Shown here piece by piece: positions 1 through 9,154 of a stretch of DNA of 64,000 nucleotides (its first letter is position 1; the number at the start of each line of letters is the position of its first letter). The notes beneath the pieces are model-generated. The model was not told the DNA's origin, searched no databases, and saw only the letters and a program-made list of their open reading frames with translations. The position numbers and the translations under genes are program-made. Source of the stretch: Candidatus Nanopelagicales bacterium (GTDB taxonomy: Bacteria; Actinomycetota; Actinomycetes; S36-B12); assembly GCA_028825115.1 (NCBI GenBank), contig JAPKAV010000001.1, forward strand, positions 1 to 64,000, given 5' to 3'.

Positions 1-90
1 TGGGTACCGCGGTGGGATCAGGTACGGGTATGGGTACCGCGGTGGGATCAGGTACGGGTATGGGTACCGCGGTGGGATCAGGTACCGGTG
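1..90. repeat. 30-bp tandem repeat inside pknB
   Basis: Three head-to-tail 30-bp copies (1-30, 31-60, 61-90). The first two are identical and the third differs at two positions (86 and 90). The array may continue beyond the window edge. The unit is 10 codons, so it stays in frame and encodes PVPDPTAVPI-type decapeptides in the extracellular tail of PknB. Confidence 0.95.
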
Positions 91-1780
91 CCGCAATCGC
101 CACGGTGATCGTCACCAAAGACCCACGTGCCAGTTGGATTTCAGGTTGGGGTGATTGGGCAAGAACTTCACCCGGCGCCGAAATCGAAGACTCCTGTTCT
201 ACCACCTGAACTTCAAATCCAGCCTGTGCCAAGTCACTCCTCGCTTGGGCTTCATTTGCCCCAGTTACATCCGGGACCTCGACCAAACCAGAGGACACCG
301 TGATATCAACCGCGCTACCAGCAGCGACCTGGGTTCCTTCACCGGGATCTTGTTCCAATACGTAGCCACCGGGCTGATTTGAATCAGACTTGGAAATTGC
401 ACCAAGGACCAAACCAAAATCAGAAAGTGCTATTCGTACGTCATCAAGTGACGTGAGCCCAACAAGCTGCGGCACCGTTGATTGCTCACGACCTGTCGAG
501 ACAGTTATATTCACTGCCTGACCCTGTTCAATCGCCTCACCGGGCGCAGGCTGTTGCGCGATAATCGTCCCTTGGGGACGTTCGGAAATCTCGGGAGTTT
601 GTGCTCCAATCCGAAGTTCGAATTCAGCTAACGTTTCTGATGCCTGTTCAATGGTTAGACCATCCAGACTGGGAACAGTGACGACAGTTCCACTGTCACT
701 TCCTACTAAGAATCGTCCGATCACAATCGCACCAATAATCGCCGCTGAAATAGCAACCAAAGAAAGTACCCAAAAAATTACACTGCTACGGCCCTGACGC
801 CCAGTGGAAACATTTTTCTGATCTTCAGGGTTTATCCCCGAAGCGTGTAATGGCGTCATCATGGCGGTCTGGTCGGCAACAATTGTTGGCACGGCAGCAG
901 TTACCGGAGAACCCGCAATCCCCCGCTCAACATCGGCCCGAAAATCGCTCGCGCTTTGGTAGCGGTCATCGGCTCGCTTCGCTAACGCGCGCATCACGAC
1001 AGCGTCCACCTCAGGGGATACTCCTGGATCTATCGTGGAAGGAATCGCGGGCATTTCACTCACGTGTTGATAGGCGATCGCTACAGCGGAGTCACCGGTG
1101 AACGGCGCCTTACCGGTGAGTAATTCAAAAAGTACAACGCCGGTTGAATATAGATCACTCCGCGCATCAACAACTTCACCCCGAGCTTGTTCTGGTGAAA
1201 GGTATTGAGCTGTCCCCATGACTGCTGAAGCGGAGGTCATAGTTGATGCGACGTCATTGATTGCCCGAGCAATACCGAAGTCCATAACCTTCACATCACC
1301 GGTTCGAGTCAGCATGACGTTTGCCGGCTTAATGTCACGGTGCACAATTCCGTGCCGGTGTGCATAGTCCAAAGCCGCCAGAATCCCGGCAGTTATTTCC
1401 AACGCCCGCTCCGGCAGCAGACGGCGACCACTGGCAACTATTTGCCGCAAGGTCATCCCGTCGACATATTCCATAACGATGTAAGGAACGACAACTACCG
1501 GTTCACCGGTGTCACCTTCAGGGGAAAGGGTGTCTTGGCCGGTGTCGTAGACCGCGACAATATTTGGGTGATTAAGGGCGGCGGCGCTTTGTGCTTCCCT
1601 GCGGAAACGAGCTTGAAATATTGGGTCTTTGGCTAAATCAGGGCGCAAAATCTTAATTGCAACACGGCGTCCCAAGCGCAAATCACGGCCCTCATGGACT
1701 TCAGCCATTCCACCTCGACCAATTACGGCACCGATTTCATACCGGTCACCCAGCATTTGACCATGTTCTGACTCGCTCAC
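1..1780 (-). CDS. pknB: Ser/Thr protein kinase PknB with PASTA domains (C-terminus beyond window)
   Basis: Membrane kinase that couples peptidoglycan or muropeptide sensing to control of growth and division. Translating the minus strand from GTG 1780 gives a Hanks-type kinase: glycine loop GRGGMAEV at residues 21-28, VAIK lysine 43, HRD aspartate 149, DFG aspartate 167. One membrane segment lies at about 333-354, then three extracellular PASTA repeats (about 362-430, 431-497, 498-563). A Pro/Val/Asp-rich tail made of a 10-residue repeat follows and runs off the left edge. The start is supported by AGGAGG four bases upstream. It is last in the fhaA-fhaB-pstP-rodA-pbpA-pknB order, 81 nt after pbpA. 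Mycobacterial PknB has four PASTA repeats, so three plus a repeat tail is a variation. Confidence 0.95.
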   Translation of the reverse strand, partial: MSESEHGQMLGDRYEIGAVIGRGGMAEVHEGRDLRLGRRVAIKILRPDLAKDPIFQARFRREAQSAAALNHPNIVAVYDTGQDTLSPEGDTGEPVVVVPYIVMEYVDGMTLRQIVASGRRLLPERALEITAGILAALDYAHRHGIVHRDIKPANVMLTRTGDVKVMDFGIARAINDVASTMTSASAVMGTAQYLSPEQARGEVVDARSDLYSTGVVLFELLTGKAPFTGDSAVAIAYQHVSEMPAIPSTIDPGVSPEVDAVVMRALAKRADDRYQSASDFRADVERGIAGSPVTAAVPTIVADQTAMMTPLHASGINPEDQKNVSTGRQGRSSVIFWVLSLVAISAAIIGAIVIGRFLVGSDSGTVVTVPSLDGLTIEQASETLAEFELRIGAQTPEISERPQGTIIAQQPAPGEAIEQGQAVNITVSTGREQSTVPQLVGLTSLDDVRIALSDFGLVLGAISKSDSNQPGGYVLEQDPGEGTQVAAGSAVDITVSSGLVEVPDVTGANEAQARSDLAQAGFEVQVVEQESSISAPGEVLAQSPQPEIQLARGSLVTITVAIAAPVPDPTAVPIPVPDPTAVPIPVPDPTAVP

Positions 1781-1861
1781 AAGCCCTCCTTTCACTAGAT
1801 CATGTCACACCTAAGTCACCCAGCATTCTCACGCACTCACCGGGAAACGTGACAATTCCAC

Positions 1862-3307
1862 CTAACTCCCTAAGACTGCCTCCATTACCTCTTTAGCAAT
1901 TGGGGCAGCCAAACCATTTCCACTCACCTCGGCAAACCCACTTTCTTCAATCACCACCGCAACCGCAACTTTTGGTGCCGCGGCTGGAGCAAATGAAATA
2001 AACCAAGCAACAGATGGCGAGTCATTACCGGTTTGAGCTGTCCCGGTCTTCCCGGCAACCCGAACCCCAGCAATTCGGGCGTTACTGCCCGTACCGTTCT
2101 CCACTACGTTCACCAACATTTCGGTCAGCGAGAGGGAATTACTAGGCTTAAGGGCATCTTCGAATTGACTTGGCTCAGTTGTTTGCAGAATAGAGAGATC
2201 CGGCCCACGGATTTCCTGCACCAAGTACGGGTTCATGGTTCGACCACTGTTACCAATTGAAGCGGCCACCATCGCCATCTGCAACGCGGTGGCCCTCACT
2301 TCAAACTGACCAATTGCCGAGAGTGCAGTTTGCGGGGCGTCGGGATCCTGTGGGAAAAGTGAAGTTGCTGCCCGCAACGGAATGTCAAAACCAGAATTAA
2401 ACCCAAACGCTTCGGCTTGATCGCGGATTGCGGCAGCACCCAATTCATTTCCCAACCACGCAAACGCGGTGTTACATGAGATCGCAAGGGCTTGACGTAA
2501 AGTCACTTTCCCTTCCGGTCCACATTTTCTCCCCGTCCAATTCCGTAACTTCTTAGATGAGTTAGGCAACTGATACGTCTTCGGGCCAGGCAACAGCGAA
2601 TCGGCCGTAAACCGACCAGACGCGAGAGCAGCTGAGGCGACAACAACCTTAAACGTTGATCCTGGCGGGTTGAGGGACACTATTGGGCGATTCAATAATG
2701 GCTTTTCAGGGTCTGACTCGAGCTCGTTGTAATACTCGCGAATATCCGACGGGTTATGACTGGAGAGACGATTCGGGTCAAATGACGGCATTTGCACCGA
2801 AGCTAAAATTCTTCCGGTCGCCGGCTCAATCGCGACCACCGCACCACGCTTACCTTTAAGGCCTTTAAATGCCGCTTTCTGCGCCGCAGCATTAATTGTG
2901 GTGGTTACCGCTCCACCAACGGGTTGCCGCCCGGAGACCAACTGCTGAACCCGGTCTACTGTGAAAATACCGGCCTTACCATTTAAGATCCGATTCTCGG
3001 TGCGTTCAAGCCCCGTCGCTCCATAGACCAAGGAATAAAAACCGGTTATCGGCGCAAACAACGGACCGTTGTTGTAATTACGCAGGTACGTCAAGGTGTT
3101 ACCGGTCTCCAGTGAGCGCGCAACCGAGTCAGAAGCAACCAAGATTGGTCCACGCTCTCGGTCGTACTCAGCCAACAACACCCGTTGATTCCCCGGACGT
3201 GAGCGGTAATCGCCAGCGTTAATCACCTGAATCAAAGTCACATTGGCGAGCAACGCGAGCAGAAGTAACCCAAAAACAAATGAAAGCCTACGGATCTGTC
3301 GAGTCAT
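1862..3307 (-). CDS. pbpA: Class B penicillin-binding protein PbpA (peptidoglycan transpeptidase)
   Basis: Cross-links peptidoglycan together with its SEDS partner RodA. The 481-residue protein has an N-terminal membrane anchor (about residues 9-29), a dimerisation region, and a transpeptidase domain with the three active-site motifs in order: STFK (217-220, nucleophile Ser217), SCN (277-279) and KTGTA (420-424). Its ATG overlaps the rodA stop codon in an ATGA arrangement, which indicates translational coupling. Length and gene order match actinobacterial PbpA. Confidence 0.95.
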   Translation of the reverse strand: MTRQIRRLSFVFGLLLLALLANVTLIQVINAGDYRSRPGNQRVLLAEYDRERGPILVASDSVARSLETGNTLTYLRNYNNGPLFAPITGFYSLVYGATGLERTENRILNGKAGIFTVDRVQQLVSGRQPVGGAVTTTINAAAQKAAFKGLKGKRGAVVAIEPATGRILASVQMPSFDPNRLSSHNPSDIREYYNELESDPEKPLLNRPIVSLNPPGSTFKVVVASAALASGRFTADSLLPGPKTYQLPNSSKKLRNWTGRKCGPEGKVTLRQALAISCNTAFAWLGNELGAAAIRDQAEAFGFNSGFDIPLRAATSLFPQDPDAPQTALSAIGQFEVRATALQMAMVAASIGNSGRTMNPYLVQEIRGPDLSILQTTEPSQFEDALKPSNSLSLTEMLVNVVENGTGSNARIAGVRVAGKTGTAQTGNDSPSVAWFISFAPAAAPKVAVAVVIEESGFAEVSGNGLAAPIAKEVMEAVLGS

Positions 3308-4680
3308 GATTGATTCACCCGTGGAACGACTTGCGTCATCGCGTCATCCGGTGAGACCTTCGAAAGATCAGGCCGTCGAGAACGATCCGATATTCGCAGC
3401 AACAATGCCAAAATCACCCAGTTGGCAATCAAACTTGATCCACCATAAGACAAAAATGGTGTGGTCAATCCGGTCAGAGGGATCAAACCGGTGACACCGC
3501 CAATAATCACGAATACTTGCAATGCAAAAGTAATAGACAATCCGGCGGCGAGTAATTGGCCGAAACCGTCTCGACATGTGATCGCGGTTCGCAAACCACG
3601 TTCAATCAAAATTGCGTAAAGCAGCAAAATCACAAAGATGCCAGTCACTCCCAATTCTTCGCCCAAGGCCGCAACAATGAAATCGGTGCTGGCAAACGGA
3701 ACCAGGTTTGGGAACCCTTGACCCAGTCCCGCACCTAAAATCCCACCATTAGCCAACCCATAAATTGATTGCACAATTTGGTATCCGGTTGTGTCAGCGT
3801 ATGACCAAGGGTCAAGCCAGACCGTAACTCGAGCCTGTACGTGCCCAAAATTTTCATAGGCGAAATACGCGCCACCCAGAAACAGGAAGAATCCAATAAT
3901 TAGCCAAGACCTGCGTTGCGTTGCGATATACAACATTGAAACAAACAGGCCAAAGAAGAGCACTGAGGTGCCCAAGTCGCGTTGGAAAATCAACACACCT
4001 AAGGAAATAAACCAAGCGATCACAATTGGACCCAAATCCTTTGGCCGCGGTAATCCGATTCCCAAAACCTTGGTGCGCACCAAGGCAAGCGAGTCCCGAG
4101 TCTTGACCAAGTAACCGGCGAAGAAGATCGTGATCAGAATCTTCGCTATCTCCGCGGGTTGGAATGAAAAGTCTCCAACCCTGATCCATAACGTTGCACC
4201 ATTTACCGTTGTGCCAATTATGGGTGCCAGTGGTAACACCATCAAGACCAGGCCGATGAGTCCGAAAGTAAAGGTGTAGCGCTGGAGGCGTCTGTGATCC
4301 TGCAAAAGAACAAACACCCCACAGAACAAAATTCCCGCAATAGCGAACCAAGTGAGTTGCGAATACACATCAGGTGTGGGGAGGGGAGCGTTATTAAGTT
4401 CAGCTCGACGTGCATCTGCAACATCAAGTCGGTAAATCATGATCAAACCCAAAATTGTGAGCAACGTTCCCACGGGAAGCATAATTGGGTCGGCGTATTT
4501 TGCTCGAAATCGAACTACCACATGCATTGCCAAAGCGATGAGCGCAACGGCACTGATCGTGATCCACAACCGAGGCGGTGTACCTTCACCTGTTGCCCAC
4601 CCAACCTGCAATGTTCCCAAAATTCCAAGCGCCCACGCACATACAAGAAGAACTAATTCAGTGGTGCGTCTACTCTTCAC
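3304..4680 (-). CDS. rodA: SEDS-family peptidoglycan glycosyltransferase RodA/FtsW
   Basis: Polytopic membrane protein that polymerises lipid II. About 12 hydrophobic segments are visible, along with SEDS signatures such as QPAEIAK, FQRDLGTS and GLTTPFLSYGG. I place the start at GTG 4680 (458 aa), not at the upstream in-frame ATG 4725, because the GTG overlaps the pstP stop as GTGA and has GGGAG six bases upstream. The upstream start would sit inside pstP. The gene is coupled to pstP upstream and pbpA downstream, so the polymerase and transpeptidase are co-expressed with their phosphatase and kinase regulators. Confidence 0.93.
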   Translation of the reverse strand: MKSRRTTELVLLVCAWALGILGTLQVGWATGEGTPPRLWITISAVALIALAMHVVVRFRAKYADPIMLPVGTLLTILGLIMIYRLDVADARRAELNNAPLPTPDVYSQLTWFAIAGILFCGVFVLLQDHRRLQRYTFTFGLIGLVLMVLPLAPIIGTTVNGATLWIRVGDFSFQPAEIAKILITIFFAGYLVKTRDSLALVRTKVLGIGLPRPKDLGPIVIAWFISLGVLIFQRDLGTSVLFFGLFVSMLYIATQRRSWLIIGFFLFLGGAYFAYENFGHVQARVTVWLDPWSYADTTGYQIVQSIYGLANGGILGAGLGQGFPNLVPFASTDFIVAALGEELGVTGIFVILLLYAILIERGLRTAITCRDGFGQLLAAGLSITFALQVFVIIGGVTGLIPLTGLTTPFLSYGGSSLIANWVILALLLRISDRSRRPDLSKVSPDDAMTQVVPRVNQS

Positions 4681-6038
4681 TGCAAACTCCCAGGACACCC
4701 TTGTGGGGGAATCAAGGCTAAACAATCCTGTGCTCGAGTTTCAAGCTCGGTAAAAATGCGCTGCGCATCCTCGTAACTTGCAGCGGGAATCCCTTTACTC
4801 ACCAATTCTTGATCAAATAAAGGCAGCGATCCAACAATGAGCTCAGAGTCCGAATCCATATTGGAGAGAGAAAAACCAGCCAGGCTTCCTTGAACACCGT
4901 TGTAGATCGCTACCGTTCCGGTTCCTGCACTACCATTGACCGATACGTACCACTGATCTGCCAACCATTGTTGAGTGCCAAACAAAGTTCCGAAAGTAAT
5001 AGTTGCGACCGCAAGCACCCCAACGGTGTAACCAAATCTTTTTTTACGCCGCGAGCGTCGGCGTGTTTTTGCTTCTTTTTCGCGTTCCCGGTCGTAAAGC
5101 GCCTGTTCGGTGGCAGGGACAATTAGTTCAGCATCGATTAACGCTTGTGGCGCGGTCTCGGTACCGAAATCAAATGGCGCAGGGGCATCGGGCTTATTAG
5201 GGTCTGGTTGTGCATCGTCGGGAAAACGAGTGTTCGGCAACTGCAAGCGCACCCGCGGCTCACCCGCAGCACCCACTACCACTGGAGGCGTGAGTGATAT
5301 TTCCTCATCTGATTCACGTTCAATAACGTCTGCGACAACTACGGTTACGTTGTCGGGCGCCCCACGTTCAAGGGCTAAGTCAACGAGGCGAGTAACAACA
5401 CCTGTGGGCTCACCTGAGCTCAGTGAGTACGCGATCTCAATGTCACTTAAGACACCGGACAATCCGTCCGAGCACAACAGAAACCGGTCACCCTTGCGGG
5501 CTTCACGAACCGAAAGATCTGGTTCAACGGGATTCATCCCATCTAATGCCCGCATCAGGAGTGAGCGCCGTGGATGCACGGCCGCTTCAGCTTCGGTGAT
5601 TCGACCAGAGTCAACGAGTGTCTGTACGTACGTGTGGTCGTGGGTGAGTTGCTGTAAATCACCGTCACGCAGTAGGTAGGCACGAGAATCACCCACGTGA
5701 ACGATCGCTATCCGGCCACCCAGCCAATACAAGCCGGTGACAGTCGTTCCCATCCCAGTGAGTTCAGGGTCTTTGGAGATCAACTCTTCAATTGCTTCAC
5801 CAACTTTATCGATTGAGTCCGAAAGGTAGGTTAAAATGTCAGCATCGGTAGGAGGGTGAACATCAAGATCTGCAACCGTTGCCACCGCTAATGCCGATGC
5901 AAGTTCACCCGCAGCATGACCACCCATACCGTCAGCGACCAACAACAACCGCGGGCCAACATAGCCGGAGTCCTCATTACCTTGACGCACTAAGCCCACG
6001 TCTGACTTAGCTGCGTACCGCAAACTCAATTTAGGCAT
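4677..6038 (-). CDS. pstP: PP2C-family Ser/Thr phosphatase PstP
   Basis: Removes phosphates placed by PknB-type kinases. The 453-residue protein starts with a PP2C domain containing the metal-binding motifs RQGNEDS (18-24), DGMGGHAAGE (Asp36), CSDGLSG and a late APDNVTVVV. A basic stretch rich in Arg/Lys precedes a single membrane helix at about 335-355, followed by an extracytoplasmic domain of about 95 residues. This matches the usual actinobacterial PstP architecture. It lies 5 nt after fhaB and overlaps rodA by 4 nt. Confidence 0.95.
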   Translation of the reverse strand: MPKLSLRYAAKSDVGLVRQGNEDSGYVGPRLLLVADGMGGHAAGELASALAVATVADLDVHPPTDADILTYLSDSIDKVGEAIEELISKDPELTGMGTTVTGLYWLGGRIAIVHVGDSRAYLLRDGDLQQLTHDHTYVQTLVDSGRITEAEAAVHPRRSLLMRALDGMNPVEPDLSVREARKGDRFLLCSDGLSGVLSDIEIAYSLSSGEPTGVVTRLVDLALERGAPDNVTVVVADVIERESDEEISLTPPVVVGAAGEPRVRLQLPNTRFPDDAQPDPNKPDAPAPFDFGTETAPQALIDAELIVPATEQALYDREREKEAKTRRRSRRKKRFGYTVGVLAVATITFGTLFGTQQWLADQWYVSVNGSAGTGTVAIYNGVQGSLAGFSLSNMDSDSELIVGSLPLFDQELVSKGIPAASYEDAQRIFTELETRAQDCLALIPPQGCPGSLQ

Positions 6039-6043
6039 TGCGA

Positions 6044-6535
6044 CTAATTCTGAATCTGTAGTGTGCTGCGGCCAATACGAAGTGGTGCACCAACTGGTAG
6101 AACGGTTGGCGTGGTAATGCGGGAGCGATCAATCCAGGTTCCATTCGTTGAACCCAAATCTTCAACGACCCATGAACCCTCGGATTCATAAATACGAGCA
6201 TGCCGGCTCGACGCGTAATCATCGTCAATAATAATTGTGGAATCTGGGGCACGACCCAAAGTTATTTGCGCACCTGCCAGTTCAACAATGGTTCCGACTA
6301 GTGGACCGTCAATTACAACAAGCCGATTACCGCGAACTTTTTGCTTACGAGAAATCTTCGGCGGCTTCGGCGGCTTCGGCTGACGACCTTTTGATTTTTT
6401 CTTGACCCGCCCCGATCCGGTTGAATCTTCCGGTTGGCGAATATCACGACGCAATACCCACACGGCTAAAAGAACAAACACCCAAAGTAGCCCCAGGAAT
6501 GCGAGTCGGACCAGGGTGAGTGCGAGCTCGGACAT
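6044..6535 (-). CDS. fhaB: FHA-domain protein FhaB (FipA-like)
   Basis: Phosphothreonine-binding adaptor for the PknB pathway. The 163-residue protein has an N-terminal membrane helix (about 7-28), a basic Lys/Pro linker with KPPKPPK, and a C-terminal FHA domain with LGRAPDS, SSRHARI and LGSTNGTW, the residues that contact phosphothreonine. The gene is 3 nt downstream of fhaA. In mycobacteria FhaB/FipA links PknB to the division machinery; the same role here is inferred from family and position. Confidence 0.93.
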   Translation of the reverse strand: MSELALTLVRLAFLGLLWVFVLLAVWVLRRDIRQPEDSTGSGRVKKKSKGRQPKPPKPPKISRKQKVRGNRLVVIDGPLVGTIVELAGAQITLGRAPDSTIIIDDDYASSRHARIYESEGSWVVEDLGSTNGTWIDRSRITTPTVLPVGAPLRIGRSTLQIQN

Positions 6536-6538
6536 AAA

Positions 6539-7219
6539 TCAACCGCTCCGAAAGACCAGCGAGGTCGTCCCGATTTGAACAACCGAACCTTCAACAAGTG
6601 CGACTTCAGTGATCTGCTCACCATTATGAAATGTTCCATTGGTTGAATCCAAATCACGCAGGTAGATAGGTGAACCTAAAACAATCTCGCAATGATTACG
6701 TGATGCGCCGGGATCCTCAACGCGAATGTCAACGTCGGTCCCCCGACCAAGGCGGGTAATTGCCCGAACGAGCGGGTAGGTGCCACCGCTGGCTTCAAGT
6801 CGGGGTTGCCCAACAACAACGGCGGACCCGCCGCCCTGAGTGGTGACCTCAGCGCGTGCCTCCGAGCGAACCCGGAAGATCCCGGTCTCCAGCTCTTCGT
6901 CTTCACCCAAACTGACAACTGGCGCTCCGAGCAGGGTGTAGCGCTGCTCACCGGAGTAGTCGGTCACTAGCGTGCCTAGCTCAGTGCACAATGCGTCTTT
7001 GAATACGGCGAGACGCCGGTAATCGTGTGAAGAAAGTTCAATATGAAAAATATTAGGAACTACGGTCCGCTCCCGGTCGATCACAGCGGCCCGGTCATCC
7101 ATCTCCCGTTGCACAGCGGATGCGACCTCAACCGGCTGAACTTCTGCCTTGAAAGCCCGAGCGAACGCGCCACTGACCATCCGGTCTAGCGAGTCCTCAA
7201 AACGCTCCAAAATTCCCAC
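6539..7219 (-). CDS. fhaA: FHA-domain protein FhaA (DUF3662 + FHA)
   Basis: First gene of the kinase/peptidoglycan operon. The 226-residue protein has an N-terminal DUF3662 domain (starting GILERFEDSLDRMV) and a C-terminal FHA domain with LGRGTDVD, SRNHCEI and DSTNGTFHNG. The linker is short compared with the long disordered linker of mycobacterial FhaA. The start codon is GTG 7219. There is no Shine-Dalgarno sequence; instead TAACAT sits exactly 6 nt upstream, so the operon message is probably leaderless. Confidence 0.93.
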   Translation of the reverse strand: MGILERFEDSLDRMVSGAFARAFKAEVQPVEVASAVQREMDDRAAVIDRERTVVPNIFHIELSSHDYRRLAVFKDALCTELGTLVTDYSGEQRYTLLGAPVVSLGEDEELETGIFRVRSEARAEVTTQGGGSAVVVGQPRLEASGGTYPLVRAITRLGRGTDVDIRVEDPGASRNHCEIVLGSPIYLRDLDSTNGTFHNGEQITEVALVEGSVVQIGTTSLVFRSG

Positions 7220-7225
7220 ATGGCG

Positions 7226-7231
7226 ATGTTA
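7226..7231 (-). promoter_or_regulatory. -10 element of leaderless fhaA operon promoter
   Basis: TAACAT on the minus strand ends 6 nt before GTG 7219, so transcription would start at or next to the start codon. No Shine-Dalgarno sequence lies between. The spacing equals that of 13 other starts in the window. Confidence 0.6.
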
Positions 7232-7296
7232 CCTGTAAAGGTCGGATCCGCCGTGACGTGATCTGTACGCGTGGCGGTAACCTTTCCCAGCATCAC

Positions 7297-7383
7297 GCGC
7301 GAGTGGCGGAATAGGCAGACGCGCACGGTTCAGGTCCGTGTACTCGAAAGGGTGTGGGGGTTCAACTCCCCCCTCGCGCACCA
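7297..7383 (+). tRNA. tRNA-Leu (anticodon CAG)
   Basis: Class II tRNA with a complete cloverleaf. The acceptor stem GCGCGAG (7297-7303) pairs with CTCGCGC (7373-7379). The anticodon stem is CACGG/CCGTG, enclosing a loop with anticodon CAG. There is a long variable arm, and a T-arm with GGGGG-TTCAACT-CCCCC. The discriminator is A and the CCA end is encoded. It reads leucine CUG codons. It lies directly after the divergently transcribed fhaA operon, a frequent actinobacterial arrangement. Confidence 0.97.
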
Positions 7384-7609
7384 CGCAGTACCTTCTGGGG
7401 TGTCAGCTCTTTGGACCGCGGACCCACCCCTGGAGTACCTGACCGGAAACCAGACCTACCTTTTCGCCTTCAATTCACACATCCCCCCCTTGGCGTAGGG
7501 AAGGTCGCCCATTTAAAGCGGTTCTCCCTACCCATTTTAACCAGCGGGACGCTGGGTGAGGATAAACGCCGGGCCGGGCGGCGTGGTCATGGCATTTGAC
7601 ATACGCCGA
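7384..7609. other. Non-coding spacer after tRNA-Leu
   Basis: 226 bases with no convincing ORF. Two possible stem-forming stretches are seen: GTAGGGA and TCCCTAC arms separated by about 23 bases, and CCAGC-GGGAC-GCTGG near 7541-7555. No T-tract follows either, so neither is a clear intrinsic terminator. I do not recognise a known RNA. Confidence 0.4.
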
Positions 7610-8476
7610 CTAGTGAAGATCCGAATTAACCCCAGTGCGGGCCCGTTTTGATGTAACAAGGATCCCCGCCAGACAAGCAGCCACGATCAAGAACGCCAGG
7701 GTGATCACTAGCCCAGAGTGTGAGCTCAATGTATTGACAATCCAGGCTTGGGAATCCGTCACGGCATCAATGATTGGGTCACCCATTTGCTCACCAGAGT
7801 TAACCCGCCACTCAAACCAACCAAACCAAGCGACGTACAGTCCGGCAAGGATGACTAACGATCCAGTAACTCGTGAAATCACCTCAGACTTGGAGCGCAT
7901 CCACATACTGACTTGCGATCCAATCAACGCGGTCGCAACTGCGATCAAGGTGACTGCAGCACCCATACCAAGGGCGAATGCGATGAACGTGGACACGATC
8001 CCAAAGAAATCACTTGATCGAATTGATGCACCGGTCACGGCAAGAAATGGTCCCAAGGTGCACGACAAGGACACGGTTGCGAAAGTGAGTCCGTACCCCA
8101 CTTGAGAGAACCAACCCTCACCCGGTGACCATCCCTTAATCAACGAACCACTGCTGCCAATTTTGCGCCCAAGAAGCAACCAACAACCAAGGACGACAAT
8201 CACAAGTCCCACAATGATTGTGACGATGGGTAGGTACCGCGATATTGCCGATGCAAGGGGTGCGAAGACCACACCAAAGGTGCCAAAAAGCACTATGAAC
8301 CCAGCAGTCATTCCGGAGGAAAAACGCACACCACTAATTAACGCTTGCGCCTGCGAACGTCCTTCATTAGCTGCAGCGATCATTCCCATGTAGGCCGGGA
8401 GTAATGCAAACCCACACGGATTAAATGTTGCAAGGACGCCCGCCACAATTGCCAAGGAAAGAGTTGCGGTGTCCAC
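7610..8476 (-). CDS. ccdA: Cytochrome c biogenesis / thiol-reductant transporter CcdA
   Basis: Polytopic membrane protein of the DsbD/CcdA family that passes reducing equivalents from cytoplasmic thioredoxin to extracytoplasmic thiol proteins. The 288-residue protein has six to seven hydrophobic segments and the two conserved cysteines expected in CcdA, Cys21 in FNPCGF and Cys139 in SLSCTLGPF. It is 17 nt downstream of a TlpA-like lipoprotein that is its likely electron acceptor. The start is GTG 8476. It is the last gene of a redox operon starting near 9730. Confidence 0.92.
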   Translation of the reverse strand: MDTATLSLAIVAGVLATFNPCGFALLPAYMGMIAAANEGRSQAQALISGVRFSSGMTAGFIVLFGTFGVVFAPLASAISRYLPIVTIIVGLVIVVLGCWLLLGRKIGSSGSLIKGWSPGEGWFSQVGYGLTFATVSLSCTLGPFLAVTGASIRSSDFFGIVSTFIAFALGMGAAVTLIAVATALIGSQVSMWMRSKSEVISRVTGSLVILAGLYVAWFGWFEWRVNSGEQMGDPIIDAVTDSQAWIVNTLSSHSGLVITLAFLIVAACLAGILVTSKRARTGVNSDLH

Positions 8477-8493
8477 TGGGAATAACTGCAGTT

Positions 8494-9105
8494 CTAACTC
8501 AAGGTCGCTGCACGTTCAAGGATTTCATCTTCATCAATTGATCCTTGTACAACTTCAACTGACCCGTCTGCGCTGATGAACGCGAAGGCAGGTTGAGATA
8601 CAACCCCAAAAACACTCCACACTTCCGCGTCAGGATCTACAAGCTGAGAGAAATTTTTAATTCCCGTGTCACTGACAAAGGTGTTCATTTCATCCACATT
8701 GCCGAGCGCGGCTACGCCAATGACATCGACAGTGCCATCAAGTTGATCTGCGACTTTCGCCAATGTGGGCGCTTCCACGCGGCACACTGAACACCACGGT
8801 GCCCAGAACCACATGATGGTTGGTTTTCCTTCGAAGTTGGCTTGCGTCACCGATTGACCTTCCAGGGTTGTACTGGAAAAAACCGGCAGTGGATTGGCGA
8901 CAATGGCGGGATCAGCAGGTACTTTTGTTTCACCCTCTGGCGTATTCGTTGGCTCATCGAGAGGGGTACTTTCAACAACCTCACTTAATTGTGCTGTTGC
9001 GTTGGTATCGCCTGAGTCCGAGGAGCATCCGGTGAGTAATAACGCGCCTGCCGCGACTCCAGCAATAACGACTCGCAATTTCGTGGATGTTCGTGGTGTG
9101 TTCAT
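8494..9105 (-). CDS. TlpA/ResA-like thioredoxin-fold lipoprotein
   Basis: Extracytoplasmic thiol-disulfide oxidoreductase anchored by lipid. The 203-residue protein begins with a lipoprotein signal peptide ending in LLTGC (Cys27), then a Ser/Thr/Pro/Glu-rich linker, then a thioredoxin fold with WCSVC (active cysteines 105 and 108) and a cis-proline motif SQPAF. I choose ATG 9105 over the longer frame reaching 9243 because the signal peptide starts there and the longer form would overlap the neighbouring glutaredoxin gene. A possible TAGGCT -10 lies 13 nt upstream, so it may have its own promoter. Confidence 0.9.
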   Translation of the reverse strand: MNTPRTSTKLRVVIAGVAAGALLLTGCSSDSGDTNATAQLSEVVESTPLDEPTNTPEGETKVPADPAIVANPLPVFSSTTLEGQSVTQANFEGKPTIMWFWAPWCSVCRVEAPTLAKVADQLDGTVDVIGVAALGNVDEMNTFVSDTGIKNFSQLVDPDAEVWSVFGVVSQPAFAFISADGSVEVVQGSIDEDEILERAATLS

Positions 9106-9154
9106 AAGCTTGGGACGCAGCCTAGATGATCTGGTTCCATATTTGACCAAACCC

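Noticed and set aside
1-90. Tandem repeats considered as a CRISPR array
   Set aside because: The 30-bp units are directly adjacent with no spacers and lie in frame inside pknB.
12-209. Plus-strand ORF with Gly/Ser/Thr/Met repeats at the left edge
   Set aside because: It is the opposite strand of the 30-bp repeat in pknB; the minus frame carries PASTA domains and is clearly the coding one.
4681-4725. Longer rodA start at ATG 4725
   Set aside because: It would lie inside pstP; GTG 4680 has a GTGA overlap and a GGGAG site at good spacing.
5110-5679. Long plus-strand ORF (189 codons)
   Set aside because: Fully inside pstP, whose PP2C motifs are on the minus strand; composition is low-complexity Ser/Arg.
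7541-7555. Hairpin CCAGC-GGGAC-GCTGG as a terminator
   Set aside because: No T-tract follows on either strand, so an intrinsic terminator is not supported.
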